From positions 1 through 63,794 of the forward strand of contig CALXGC010000010.1 of the NCBI GenBank assembly GCA_944387755.1: 63,794 nt of DNA, in the 5' to 3' direction. This document shows positions 50,727 through 58,507 of this stretch, piece by piece (the first letter of the stretch is position 1; each line of letters opens with the position of its first letter). The DNA comes from an uncultured Oscillospiraceae bacterium (GTDB taxonomy: Bacteria > Bacillota_A > Clostridia > Oscillospirales > Oscillospiraceae). A model generated the notes under the pieces. It made no database searches and was not told the DNA's origin. It was given only the letters and a program-made list of their open reading frames with translations. Made by a program: the position numbers and the translations under genes.

Positions 50727-51482
50727 ATGTCCACCGTCATTGAAGCCAAAAATCTCAATCTGTGGTACGGGGCCCATCACGCCCTGCTGGATGTCAATAT
50801 TGAAATTCCGGAGCACGAGATCACCGCCCTCATCGGGCCCTCCGGCTGCGGCAAGTCCACCTTTCTGAAGACCCTCAACCGTATGAACGACCTGGTGGAG
50901 GGCATCCGCATCGAGGGGGAAATCAACTACGGCGGTCAGAACATCTACGACCCCAACGTGGACACCACCTGGCTGCGCAAGCAGATTGGCATGGTGTTCC
51001 AGAAGGCCAATCCCTTCCCCATGTCCATCTATGACAACGTGGCCTACGGCCCCCGCACCCACGGCATCCGCAGCAAGGTGAAGCTGGACGAGATTGTGGA
51101 GGAGTCCCTCCGGGGGGCGGCCATCTGGGACGAGGTGAAGGACCGCCTGAAGAAGTCCGCTCTTGGCCTGTCCGGTGGTCAGCAGCAGCGCCTGTGCATC
51201 GCCCGCGCCCTGGCGGTGAAGCCCGACGTGCTGCTGATGGACGAGTCCACCTCCGCCTTGGACCCCATCTCCACCTCCAAAATCGAGGACCTTGCCATGG
51301 AGCTGAAAAAAGACTATACTATCATCATGGTGACGCACAATATGCAGCAGGCTGCCCGTATCTCGGACAAAACCGCCTTCTTCCTGCTGGGCGAGCTCAT
51401 TGAGTACGGCGACACCGAGCAGATGTTCTCCATGCCCAAGAACAAGAAGACGGAAGACTACATCACCGGGAGGTTTGGATAA
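50727..51482 (+). CDS. pstB: Phosphate ABC transporter ATPase PstB
   Basis: The 251-residue ATPase of the phosphate importer. Walker A is GPSGCGKST, followed by [14 protein letters not shown], the classic PstB segment. The Q-loop is [21 protein letters not shown]; the signature is [16 protein letters not shown] and Walker B is [13 protein letters not shown]. The switch histidine is in MVTHNM. A TAGGGAG site precedes the ATG. The length and motifs are entirely normal. Confidence 0.97.
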   Translation: MSTVIEAKNLNLWYGAHHALLDVNIEIPEHEITALIGPSGCGKSTFLKTLNRMNDLVEGIRIEGEINYGGQNIYDPNVDTTWLRKQIGMVFQKANPFPMSIYDNVAYGPRTHGIRSKVKLDEIVEESLRGAAIWDEVKDRLKKSALGLSGGQQQRLCIARALAVKPDVLLMDESTSALDPISTSKIEDLAMELKKDYTIIMVTHNMQQAARISDKTAFFLLGELIEYGDTEQMFSMPKNKKTEDYITGRFG

Positions 51483-51484
51483 TC

Positions 51485-52126
51485 ATGCGGGACAAATTCA
51501 ACGAGCAGCTTGAGCAGCTGAATGTGGAGCTGATCCGGATGGGCGCCCTGTGCGAGGAGGCCATCTCCGCCGCCACCAAGGCCATGCTGGACCAGGACGC
51601 CTCCCTCCGGGAGACCGCCGCCGCCGCCGAGCGGGAGATCGACCAGAAGGAGCGGGACATCGAAAATCTGTGCATGAAGCTCCTGCTTCAGCAGCAGCCT
51701 GTGGCCAGAGACCTGCGGGCCATCTCCGCCGCTCTGAAGATGATCTCCGACATGGAGCGCATCGGCGACCAGGCCGCCGACATCGCTGAGATTACCCGCT
51801 TTACCGTCAACAGCCCCGTTACCAGCCGGGTTCCCCTGGCCGAGATGGCCCGGAACGTCATTGGGATGGTGACGGACAGCATCGACTCCTATGTGCGCAA
51901 AAACCTGAAGCTGGCCCAGGAGGTCGTCACGAAGGACGACGAGGTTGACGCCATGTTCCTGAACGTGAAAAACGAACTCATCCACCGCATCGGCCAGGGC
52001 GACGACGGAGAGGCCTGCATCGACCTGCTGATGATCGCCAAGTATTTGGAGCGCATCGGCGACCACGCGGTGAACATCGCCCAGTGGGTGGAGTACTCCC
52101 TCACAGGCCAGCACAGCGCGGACTGA
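51485..52126 (+). CDS. phoU: Phosphate transport regulator PhoU
   Basis: A 213-residue helical protein with two PhoU repeats of about 95 residues. Each carries the metal-binding E/D-x-x-x-D type motif, seen as AAEREIDQKERDIENLCMKL and TKDDEVDAMFLNVKNEL. RDLRAISAALKMISDMERIGDQAADIAE (first repeat) and ERIGDHAVNIAQ (second) are diagnostic. It starts two bases after pstB. PhoU links the Pst transporter to the sensor kinase and keeps the phosphate response off when phosphate is plentiful. Confidence 0.95.
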   Translation: MRDKFNEQLEQLNVELIRMGALCEEAISAATKAMLDQDASLRETAAAAEREIDQKERDIENLCMKLLLQQQPVARDLRAISAALKMISDMERIGDQAADIAEITRFTVNSPVTSRVPLAEMARNVIGMVTDSIDSYVRKNLKLAQEVVTKDDEVDAMFLNVKNELIHRIGQGDDGEACIDLLMIAKYLERIGDHAVNIAQWVEYSLTGQHSAD

Positions 52127-52187
52127 ACAGAACAGCTTGGAGCGGACGGACAACGCCCGCTCCTTCTCAATAGGAGGGGAAGAAACT

Positions 52188-52901
52188 GTGATCTATATCC
52201 TGGAGGACGACGCGAGCATCCGCAAACTGGTGGTCTACACCATCCAGAGTCAGGGCATGGAGGCGGCCGGCTTTGAACGCCCCTCTCAGTTTTGGGAGGC
52301 GGTGGACCAGCGGACGCCGGAGCTGGTGCTGCTGGACATTATGCTGCCCGAGGAGGACGGCCTTCAGGTGCTCAAGCGCCTGCGTTCCATGCCGGCCACG
52401 AAGGCCACGCCTGTTATCATGCTCACGGCCAAGAGCACGGAGTACGACAAGGTGCTGGGCCTGGACGAGGGGGCGGACGACTATGTATCAAAGCCCTTCG
52501 GCATGATGGAGCTGATGGCCCGTATCCGGGCCGGGCTGCGCCACGGCGGACAGGGGGCCTCCAGGGAGAAGACCTACTCTCTGGGGCCGCTCTTTGTGGA
52601 CCCGGCCCGGCACATCGTCCGGGACGGAGACCGGGAGGTGACGCTGACCCTGAAGGAATTTCAGGTGCTGTGCCTGCTGCTGGAGCGGGCGGGGACCGTC
52701 TTTACCAGAGACCAGCTTTTGAACACCATCTGGGGCTATGAGTTCGACGGGGCCAGCCGCACGGTGGACGTGCACATCCGCACCCTGCGGCAGAAGCTGG
52801 GCCGCTCCGGGGACTGCATTGAGACCGTGCGGGGCATCGGCTATAAAATCAGTACGGACAGCTTCGCGGCTCCGGCCGCGGAGGGCAAGGAGCAGGCATG
52901 A
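52188..52901 (+). CDS. phoP: Phosphate response regulator (PhoP/PhoB type)
   Basis: A 237-residue OmpR-family response regulator. The receiver domain has the acidic pair EDD near the start, the phosphorylation site D50 in LVLLDIMLPEEDG, and the lysine in VSKPFG. The C-terminal winged helix has LTLKEFQVLCLLLERAG, RDQLLNTIWGYEFDGASRTVDVHIRTLRQKL and IETVRGIGYKI. The GTG start is chosen since TAGGAGGGG lies upstream. It overlaps phoR by four bases. It is the likely regulator of the PHO-box-like repeats before pstS. Confidence 0.93.
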   Translation: MIYILEDDASIRKLVVYTIQSQGMEAAGFERPSQFWEAVDQRTPELVLLDIMLPEEDGLQVLKRLRSMPATKATPVIMLTAKSTEYDKVLGLDEGADDYVSKPFGMMELMARIRAGLRHGGQGASREKTYSLGPLFVDPARHIVRDGDREVTLTLKEFQVLCLLLERAGTVFTRDQLLNTIWGYEFDGASRTVDVHIRTLRQKLGRSGDCIETVRGIGYKISTDSFAAPAAEGKEQA

Positions 52902-54556
52902 CGGGAAAACTCTTTCGTTCCTCCATGGTGGTGGTGGCCGCCGTTATGGCGCTGTCTATCGGCCTGTTTTTGGGAATGCTGTATCAGTACTTCAGCGAGC
53001 AGATGATGCAGGAGCTGGAGAATGAGACCCGTCTGGTCTCCCAGGGTGTGGAGCTGAACGGGATGGACTATCTGGACGGCCTGCGCTCGGAAAACCGGAT
53101 TACCTGGGTGGCCGCCGACGGCACGGTTTTGTTTGACAACCAGGCGGACGCCGCCTCCATGGAGAACCACGCCGGCCGGGAGGAGATTCGGGAGGCGCTG
53201 GCCTCCGACAAGGGCACGGCCCAGCGCTACTCCTCCACGCTGGCGGAACAGACCATGTACGTCACCCGGCGTCTGGAGGACGGCACGGTGATCCGCCTGG
53301 CCAGCGCCCAGAAGGCCGTGGGCCTTCTGCTGATCTCTATGATTCAGCCGATTTTGATTATCCTGCTGCTGTCTCTGCTGCTCTCCGCGGCGCTCTCCTC
53401 CAAGCTGGCCAGGGGGCTTATTAAGCCCATTCTCACCCTGGACCTGGAGCACCCGGAGGAGTGCGAGACCTATGAGGAGCTGACCCCCCTGCTCTCCCGG
53501 CTGAAGCGGCAGAACGACACCATCCAGCAGCAGATGGACCTGCTGAAGCAGCGGCAGACGGAGTTTGCCGCGCTGACGGACAACATGTCCGAGGGTTTTC
53601 TGCTGCTGGACCGGCAGAGCCGCGTGCTCTCTCACAACTCCGGCGCGCTGCGCCTGCTGGGGGTGGAGGCCCCGGAGGGAGAGGTCAACGTGCTGGTGCT
53701 CAACCGGGAGGAGCCCTTCCGCCAGGCGGTGGACGAGGCCATCGCCGGCAGGCGCAGCCAGCAGCTCCTCCACATCAACGGCCGGTGCTGCAAGCTGCTG
53801 GCCAACCCGGTGCTGGCCGACGGAAAGCCCGCCGGCGCGGTGCTGGTGCTGCTGGACGTGACGGAGCAGGAGCAGCGGGAGGAGCTGCGGCGGGAGTTTA
53901 CCGCCAACGTCTCCCACGAGCTGAAGACCCCCCTCACCTCCATCTCCGGCATTGCGGAGATTATGCGCAGCGGCATGGTAAAGCCCCAGGACATCCAGGG
54001 CTTTGCCGACGACATCTACCAGGAGGCCCACCGGCTCATCGCCCTGGTGGAGGACATCATCCGCCTGTCCAGACTGGACGAGGGGGCGGAGACCCTGAAG
54101 CGGGAGCCGGTGAACCTCCTCGCCCTCTCCCAGGATGTGGCCCGGCGGCTGGACTCCGCCGCCCAGAAGGCCAATGTAACCCTGAAGGTCATGGGCCGCT
54201 CTGTGGAGGTCAGCGGAATCCCCAGCGTGCTGGGGGAGATGGTGTACAATCTCTGCGACAACGCCATCAAGTACAACCGCCCCGGCGGCTCCGTCAGCCT
54301 CACCGTAGCCCCCACCGGGGACGGAGGGGCGGAGCTCACCGTGGAGGACACCGGCATCGGTATTCCCGCGGAGGACCAGTCCAGAGTGTTCGAGCGCTTC
54401 TACCGGGCGGACAAGAGCCATTCCAAGGCCATCAGCGGCACCGGACTGGGTCTGTCCATCGTCAAGCACGGAGCCGCTCTGCACGGCGCCCAGCTCCACA
54501 TGGACAGCCAGGTGGGAAGGGGCACATCCATCCGTCTTCTGTTTCCAGCGCCGTGA
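52898..54556 (+). CDS. phoR: Phosphate sensor histidine kinase (PhoR type)
   Basis: A 552-residue membrane kinase. Two membrane segments (about residues 9-30 and 145-170) flank an extracytoplasmic domain of about 115 residues. A PAS-like domain (FAALTDNMSEGFLLLDRQSRVL) follows at about 225-325. The phosphorylated histidine is H340 in NVSHELKTPLTSI. The ATP-binding domain has NLCDNAIKYN, EDTGIGIP and GTGLGLSIVKH. No clear HAMP domain is seen between membrane and PAS. Translation is coupled to phoP by ATGA overlap. It senses phosphate status, probably through PhoU. Confidence 0.93.
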   Translation: MTGKLFRSSMVVVAAVMALSIGLFLGMLYQYFSEQMMQELENETRLVSQGVELNGMDYLDGLRSENRITWVAADGTVLFDNQADAASMENHAGREEIREALASDKGTAQRYSSTLAEQTMYVTRRLEDGTVIRLASAQKAVGLLLISMIQPILIILLLSLLLSAALSSKLARGLIKPILTLDLEHPEECETYEELTPLLSRLKRQNDTIQQQMDLLKQRQTEFAALTDNMSEGFLLLDRQSRVLSHNSGALRLLGVEAPEGEVNVLVLNREEPFRQAVDEAIAGRRSQQLLHINGRCCKLLANPVLADGKPAGAVLVLLDVTEQEQREELRREFTANVSHELKTPLTSISGIAEIMRSGMVKPQDIQGFADDIYQEAHRLIALVEDIIRLSRLDEGAETLKREPVNLLALSQDVARRLDSAAQKANVTLKVMGRSVEVSGIPSVLGEMVYNLCDNAIKYNRPGGSVSLTVAPTGDGGAELTVEDTGIGIPAEDQSRVFERFYRADKSHSKAISGTGLGLSIVKHGAALHGAQLHMDSQVGRGTSIRLLFPAP

Positions 54557-54590
54557 ATAAAACAGAACAAACAGGGCAACCTGTAGGCAG

Positions 54591-54631
54591 CGGGCCGCCG
54601 GACCATCCAGTCCGGCGGCCCTTTTGTTTTA
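54591..54631 (+). terminator. Terminator of the pst-pho operon
   Basis: GGGCCGCCGGAC, loop CATCCA, GTCCGGCGGCCC, then TTTTGTTTT. Confidence 0.92.
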
Positions 54632-54647
54632 AAAAGGAGGAATGTGT

Positions 54648-55151
54648 ATGAGACGGAGCGCAGCCGCATGGCTGACCGCCCTGTGCCTGCTGCTGCCCGG
54701 CTGCTCCGGCGGGGAGGACCGCACGGCGCAGGAGTGGACCAGGCTGTACCAGGAGGCCATCACAGCCCACGGCGGTGAAATGGTGGCGTACAACCCAATT
54801 TTTACCCAAATTGACCCGGAGGACGCCACAGCGGAGCTGGTTTTGCAGTCCCTTGGACTGGAGGAGGCGGACATGGCGGCCTTCGCCGTCAGCGCGTCGG
54901 TGATGAACACCAGGGCCTATGCCATCGCCGCCGTCCAGCCCGCCCAGGGCAGAGAGGAGGCGGTGCGGGAGGCCCTTCAGGGCTATATCAGCCGCCAGCA
55001 GAGCAGCTTTGAATTTTATCTCCCCGACCAGTACCAGATCGCCCAGGACGCCCGCCTGGAGACCCTGGAGGACGGTACCGTCCTGCTGGTCATGTGCCAG
55101 GATCAGGACGTGGTATTCGACGCCATCCGCACACAGCTGGAGCGCGCATAG
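54648..55151 (+). CDS. DUF4358-like lipoprotein
   Basis: A 167-residue lipoprotein: a short basic N-terminus, a hydrophobic stretch and lipobox LLPGC at about residue 18. The mature part fits the DUF4358 family of Clostridia lipoproteins: an ISxxMMN-like segment (SVMNTRAYAIAAVQPAQGREEAVREAL) and a final DGTVLLVMCQDQDVVFDAIR, which resembles the family's conserved G-x-Y-V/L-L-hydrophobic end. The second ATG is chosen, because AAGGAGGA is too close to the first. The terminator just before it separates it from phoR. The function is unknown. Confidence 0.75.
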   Translation: MRRSAAAWLTALCLLLPGCSGGEDRTAQEWTRLYQEAITAHGGEMVAYNPIFTQIDPEDATAELVLQSLGLEEADMAAFAVSASVMNTRAYAIAAVQPAQGREEAVREALQGYISRQQSSFEFYLPDQYQIAQDARLETLEDGTVLLVMCQDQDVVFDAIRTQLERA

Positions 55152-55159
55152 CCGGACAG

Positions 55160-55440
55160 CCATCAATGGCGGGCGCGCCGGGTCGTCGCGCCCCACGGAC
55201 ACGTCCGCCATTTGCCCCCTTTCACAAGGGGGCCGTAAAGACAGGAGCGTGCCAGAGGAGCCGCCCCCTTGTGAAAGGGGAGTGCCCCCGAAGGGGGCGG
55301 GGGGATTCCGAAACGGCGGCGCGCCGGGTCGTCGCGCCCCACGCAAACGTTTGTTGTTTGGCCCTGGTGAGCGGGCGCACAATGTGCGCCCCTACAAAGA
55401 TGGGCGCGCCAGGTCGTCGCGCCCCACAGATAAGTTTGCG
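55160..55440. repeat. Mosaic of interspersed repeats (gene-free)
   Basis: The 322-base gap is a mosaic. Three copies of a GGCGCGCC-GGTCGTCGCGCCCCAC unit start near 55170, 55319 and 55401. A CCCCCTTGTGAAAGGGG unit lies near 55263-55279 with an inverted partner near 55216, then a CCCCCGAAGGGGGCGGGGGG unit and GATTCCGAA. GGGCGCACAATGTGCGCCCC lies at 55374-55393. No gene or promoter is seen. Confidence 0.75.
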
Positions 55441-55473
55441 CAAAAAACGCCGCGGCCGGTCCCATCTGACCGG

Positions 55474-55713
55474 TCACGGCGTGAAGAGCTGTTCCATAGA
55501 AACCTGGAAGATTTCAGCCAGAGCTTTCAATTCCCTATCTGATGCGGCGCGTTGCTGCCGTTCCAAACGTGAAAGGCTGGACTGGCTGATGTCGATTCCA
55601 AATACTTGAAGTTGAGCCAACAATGCCTGCTGGTCCATTCCAAGATTTTTTCTAAGGCGAACAACGTTCCCTCCAATCAAATTTGCAGAACCCTCACTTT
55701 GTTTTGACAACAA
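55474..55713 (-). CDS. XRE-family helix-turn-helix protein, copy A
   Basis: A 79-residue protein, essentially one Cro/C1-type DNA-binding domain (NVVRLRKNLGMDQQALLAQLQ...ISQSSLSRLERQQRAASDRELKALAEIFQVSMEQLF). The helix-turn-helix covers about residues 27-58. The start is TTG (55713) with GGGGAGAG six bases upstream. It is a paralogue of the gene at 55830-56069 (shared LLAQLQ-GIDI-Q-SLS-LE-Q-R-A-DRE-KALAE order). It should be a small transcriptional repressor without a sensor domain. Its target is unknown. Confidence 0.8.
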   Translation of the reverse strand: MLSKQSEGSANLIGGNVVRLRKNLGMDQQALLAQLQVFGIDISQSSLSRLERQQRAASDRELKALAEIFQVSMEQLFTP

Positions 55714-55829
55714 CCAAATCTCTCCCCATCAGTTACACTGAGAGGATTATAAATGAAAAACCTGCAAAATTTATGCAGTTATCGGGTAAACTGGCCGAAT
55801 AAAAAGAAAATATGGAAAGCTCTGTCCGA

Positions 55830-56069
55830 CTATGGCGGAAATAAGCTTTCCATCGCAATATGAAAAACTTCAGCAAGAGCTTTCACTTCACGGTCTGTTG
55901 CACAGCGCCACTGACCTTCTAAATCGGACAAAGAAGCTTGGGTTATATCAATACCTTTGATTTGGAGCTGTGCGAGCAAATCTTTTTGCTTCATATTTTT
56001 TTGTATCCGAAAAAGATAAACTTGGCGGCCAATACAGTTTTTTGTGCCATATTTTTTCCGCGGCCTCAC
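55830..56069 (-). CDS. XRE-family helix-turn-helix protein, copy B
   Basis: A 79-residue paralogue of copy A, again one HTH domain (RQVYLFRIQKNMKQKDLLAQLQIKGIDITQASLSDLEGQWRCATDREVKALAEVFHIAMESLF). The GTG start has AGGAGGT eight bases upstream. It is divergent from the plus-strand small gene at 56193, and a perfect 25-base palindrome lies between them. The region 55740-55829 between the two copies is A/T-rich. Lower GC than the surroundings suggests acquisition. It probably autoregulates, but this is inferred. Confidence 0.8.
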   Translation of the reverse strand: MRPRKKYGTKNCIGRQVYLFRIQKNMKQKDLLAQLQIKGIDITQASLSDLEGQWRCATDREVKALAEVFHIAMESLFPP

Positions 56070-56125
56070 AATGTGGCACCTCCTGAATCACCGGGTATGT
56101 TTGATTATAGGGAGATTTCCACTTG

Positions 56126-56150
56126 TTTTAATCGGAAATTCCGATTAAAA
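56126..56150. promoter_or_regulatory. Perfect palindrome, probable operator
   Basis: TTTTAATCGGAA, one central A, TTCCGATTAAAA: a 12-bp perfect inverted repeat between the divergent XRE copy B and the gene at 56193. The odd spacing and A/T-rich flanks are typical of homodimeric HTH repressor sites. There is no T-run context to make it a terminator for a known gene. Confidence 0.65.
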
Positions 56151-56192
56151 TAAAGATAGGATTGATATAGGCCGGGAGAGGAGCTGATTTTG

Positions 56193-56453
56193 ATGGAAAA
56201 ACCGAAGCCGCCCCTCATGCTTTTGGACGACCGTATGGAATTTACCGACGCTGTGGACCAACAGACCATGAATGAGGCGCTGGCGGCGGTGTATCTGAAG
56301 CAGTCCGTTCAGCTTCCCATGAGCCAGCTGCTGCGCCGTCTGGAGCGATTGGCCGGAACGGAGCCGCTGGAGCGGTGGATGTTTCAAATTTTGGTGCAGG
56401 AGCTTGTGCGGCGGCTGGGGGAGGAGGACGAAAGCGCCGGGCGGCAGAACTGA
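56193..56453 (+). CDS. Small protein of unknown function
   Basis: An 86-residue soluble, mostly helical protein (MEKPKPPLMLLDDRMEFTDAVDQ..., LPMSQLLRRLERLAGTEPLERW). No family was recognised. ATG at 56193 is chosen with GAGAGGAG upstream; a TTG one codon earlier is also possible. It lies directly behind the palindrome and 130 bases before the promoter of the VWA-like gene. It could be a small adaptor of the locus that follows, but nothing in the sequence shows this. Confidence 0.65.
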   Translation: MEKPKPPLMLLDDRMEFTDAVDQQTMNEALAAVYLKQSVQLPMSQLLRRLERLAGTEPLERWMFQILVQELVRRLGEEDESAGRQN

Positions 56454-56564
56454 ACATAGACAGAATGTGGCCGTGGATTGTCCGGAGAGGAAATCCACGG
56501 CTGTTTTGCACGATTTTTCTTGCAAAAACGGCGGAATAGTCCGATAAACGGGACATGGAACGGA

Positions 56565-56593
56565 TTGTCCCGGACTGGATTTTATGGTACAAT
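56565..56593 (+). promoter_or_regulatory. Promoter of the VWA-like gene with extended -10
   Basis: TTGTCC, 17 bases, TACAAT preceded by TGG (a TGn extension). Transcription from here gives a leader of about 190 bases before 56791. Confidence 0.7.
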
Positions 56594-56626
56594 AGCAGCG
56601 GTTCCCAAAAGAAAGGGGAGGGTTTT

Positions 56627-56710
56627 GTGGAGAAGCGGAAGACCTTTGGGCAATGTACCTGGGGGTATTTCTGCGCTTTTTATTCCGGCGCGGGCAATAT
56701 GGGATTTTAA
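56627..56710 (+). CDS. Possible 27-codon leader peptide upstream of the VWA-like gene
   Basis: GTG to TAA with a strong ribosome site (AAAGGGGAGGG, 4-5 bases upstream). It encodes VEKRKTFGQCTWGYFCAFYSG and a short end (AGNMGF), rich in aromatic residues. It lies within the leader between the mapped promoter and 56791. It could be a leader peptide, a small protein, or a decayed gene remnant; support is limited to the start signals. Confidence 0.35.
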   Translation: MEKRKTFGQCTWGYFCAFYSGAGNMGF

Positions 56711-56790
56711 CGGCAGGCACGTCCCTTTTTCTGGAGGCTTTCAGAGAGGGGAAGCGCCTGTTTTTCTATCTGTTAGGAGGAAAAAGGACC

Positions 56791-58227
56791 ATGCTTGAAT
56801 TGAACGGAAAGAGCGGACGGCAGGAAAAAATGGATAAGCTGGCCCGGGACGTGCTGGTGCTGTCCCGGAATACGCTGCTGGTCAACCTGCGGTTTCTGGA
56901 TGCGGCGCTGAGTCAGTTTACCCTTCTCCCCGCGCCGGGGATTCTGGCCACCGACGGAGAGCGGATTTTTTACGACGCGCCTGGGGTGCTGAACGCCTAC
57001 CGGGCGGAGAAGGAACAGCCGGTGCGGGACTATCTGCACATGGTGCTCCACTGTGTTTTCCGCCACAATCTGCTTCTCAGTACTCTGGTGGACCAGGACT
57101 GCTGGGACCTGGCCTGCGACGTGGCGGTGGAGAGCATCATCCAGGAGCTGAACCTGTCCTGCACCCTGTCCAGGCGGCAGAACAGGCAGGCGAATTTACT
57201 CGCCAAGCTGAAAAGCGAGGTAAAACAGCTCACGGCGGAGAAGCTGTACCGGTATTTTCAGGACCAGCACATGACGCCGCGGCAGCTGCGGGAGCTGCGG
57301 GAGCAGGTGTGCGCCGACGACCACCGCATCTGGTATCTGCCCCCAGAGCAGGCGGCGGAGCTCACCGGCTGGAGCGCCGGCGAAGGGGCAGGAGGCGGCA
57401 GAGAGACGGAAAATGGCGGCAAAAATTCGGAAGGAGAGGGCGAAGGAACGTCCAGCGGGAGTTGGAACGGCGCCGGGGACGCGTTCTCCAAATCCGCCCT
57501 GTCTCAGCGCTGGAAGGACATCGCGGAGCGGATGCAGACCGACCTGGAGACCTTCTCCAAGCAGCGGGGAGACCAGGCGGGAAGCCTGATTCAGAACCTC
57601 CAGGCGGTAAACCGGGAGAAGTACGACTACACCTCCTTCCTGAAAAAATTCGCCGTCCTGGGAGAGGCGATGAAGGTCAACGACGACGAGTTCGACTACA
57701 TCTTCTACACCTATGGCATGAAGCTCTTCGGCAATATGCCCCTCATCGAGCCCCTGGAATACAAAGAGGTCAAGCGCATCCGGGAGTTCGTGGTGGCCAT
57801 CGACACGTCGGGCTCCGTCTCCGGAAATCTGGTCCAGAAGTTTATACAGAAGACCTATAACATCCTCAAGCAGGAGGAGAGCTTTTTCTCCAAAATCAAC
57901 CTCCACATCATCCAGTGCGACGCGGAGATTCAGGAGGACGCGAAGATCACCAGCCAGGAGGAGTTCGACCGGTATTTGAAGACCATGCAGCTCCGGGGGT
58001 TCGGCGGCACCGATTTCCGGCCGGTGTTCTCCTATGTGGAGGAGCTGCGGAAGGCCAAGGAGTTCCGCAACCTGAAGGGGCTCATCTACTTCACCGACGG
58101 CTTCGGCGTGTTTCCGAAGAAAAAACCGGACTACCCCGCCGCCTTTGTCTTTGTCAACGACCAATATGAAATTCCCGACGTGCCCCCCTGGGCCATCAAG
58201 CTGGTGCTGGAGCCGGAGGAAATTTAG
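56791..58227 (+). CDS. VWA-like / putative metallopeptidase-domain protein (DUF2201 type)
   Basis: A 478-residue cytoplasmic protein. Residues 1-200 look like the metallopeptidase-like domain found with these proteins, including YLHMVLHCVFRHNLL (an H-x-x-x-H arrangement) and CDVAVESIIQEL. A Gly/Glu/Ser-rich linker (GEGAGGGRETENGG) follows. The C-terminal 130 residues are VWA-like: the MIDAS-type motif FVVAIDTSGSVSG, then GFGGTDFRPVFSYV and LIYFTDGFG. ATG at 56791 is chosen for TTAGGAGGA upstream. Such proteins are normally paired with a MoxR AAA ATPase; none is in the window. It is followed by two LRR genes on the same strand. Confidence 0.85.
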   Translation: MLELNGKSGRQEKMDKLARDVLVLSRNTLLVNLRFLDAALSQFTLLPAPGILATDGERIFYDAPGVLNAYRAEKEQPVRDYLHMVLHCVFRHNLLLSTLVDQDCWDLACDVAVESIIQELNLSCTLSRRQNRQANLLAKLKSEVKQLTAEKLYRYFQDQHMTPRQLRELREQVCADDHRIWYLPPEQAAELTGWSAGEGAGGGRETENGGKNSEGEGEGTSSGSWNGAGDAFSKSALSQRWKDIAERMQTDLETFSKQRGDQAGSLIQNLQAVNREKYDYTSFLKKFAVLGEAMKVNDDEFDYIFYTYGMKLFGNMPLIEPLEYKEVKRIREFVVAIDTSGSVSGNLVQKFIQKTYNILKQEESFFSKINLHIIQCDAEIQEDAKITSQEEFDRYLKTMQLRGFGGTDFRPVFSYVEELRKAKEFRNLKGLIYFTDGFGVFPKKKPDYPAAFVFVNDQYEIPDVPPWAIKLVLEPEEI

Positions 58228-58234
58228 ACAGTTG

Positions 58235-58450
58235 TTTTTACCCCTTCCGCCTCGCTTCGCTCGGCACCTCCCCCGAAGGGGGAGGCTTTGGAGGTGCAGC
58301 GTCCGTTGCCGTAGGGGCGGCCTGCGGCCGCCCGTCCCCCTTGCGAAGGAGGCGGGGGATTCCGAAACGGCGGGCCGCCGCGCCCTGCAAACGAGGCAGC
58401 CCCGTAGGGCCGGGGCTTGCCCCGGCCGCAAAAATAATAATCTGTAACAA
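58235..58450. repeat. Interspersed repeats before the first LRR gene
   Basis: Short units CGCCTCGCTTCGCTCGGCACCTCCCCCGAAGGGGGAGGC-like (58249-58287), GTTGCCGTAGGGGCGGCCTG (58307 on), CCCCCTTGCGAAGGAGGCGGGGGATTCCGAA and CCCCGTAGGGCCGGGGCTTG. Most recur in 61560-61830. No gene is seen. Confidence 0.65.
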
Positions 58451-58507
58451 TCAAGGAGGAAACAACCATGAGCGACAACCAGGAGTTTGCCATTGAAGAC
58501 GGCGTTC
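58373..58507 (+). repeat. 135-bp duplicated gene-start cassette, copy 1
   Basis: Aligns without gaps to 61774-61908, with only a handful of differences. It spans the GC-rich hairpin GGGCCGGGGCTTGCCCCGG, the A/T-rich AAAAATAATAATCT, the ribosome site AAGGAGG, the start codon and the first dozen codons of the LRR genes. Confidence 0.9.

Noticed and set aside
52841..54499. 552-codon minus-strand frame opposite phoR
   Set aside because: Low-complexity composition; phoR is unambiguous.
55094..55609. Plus-strand frames through the repeat mosaic after the DUF4358-like gene
   Set aside because: Arg/Pro/Gly-rich translations of palindromic repeats with no ribosome site.
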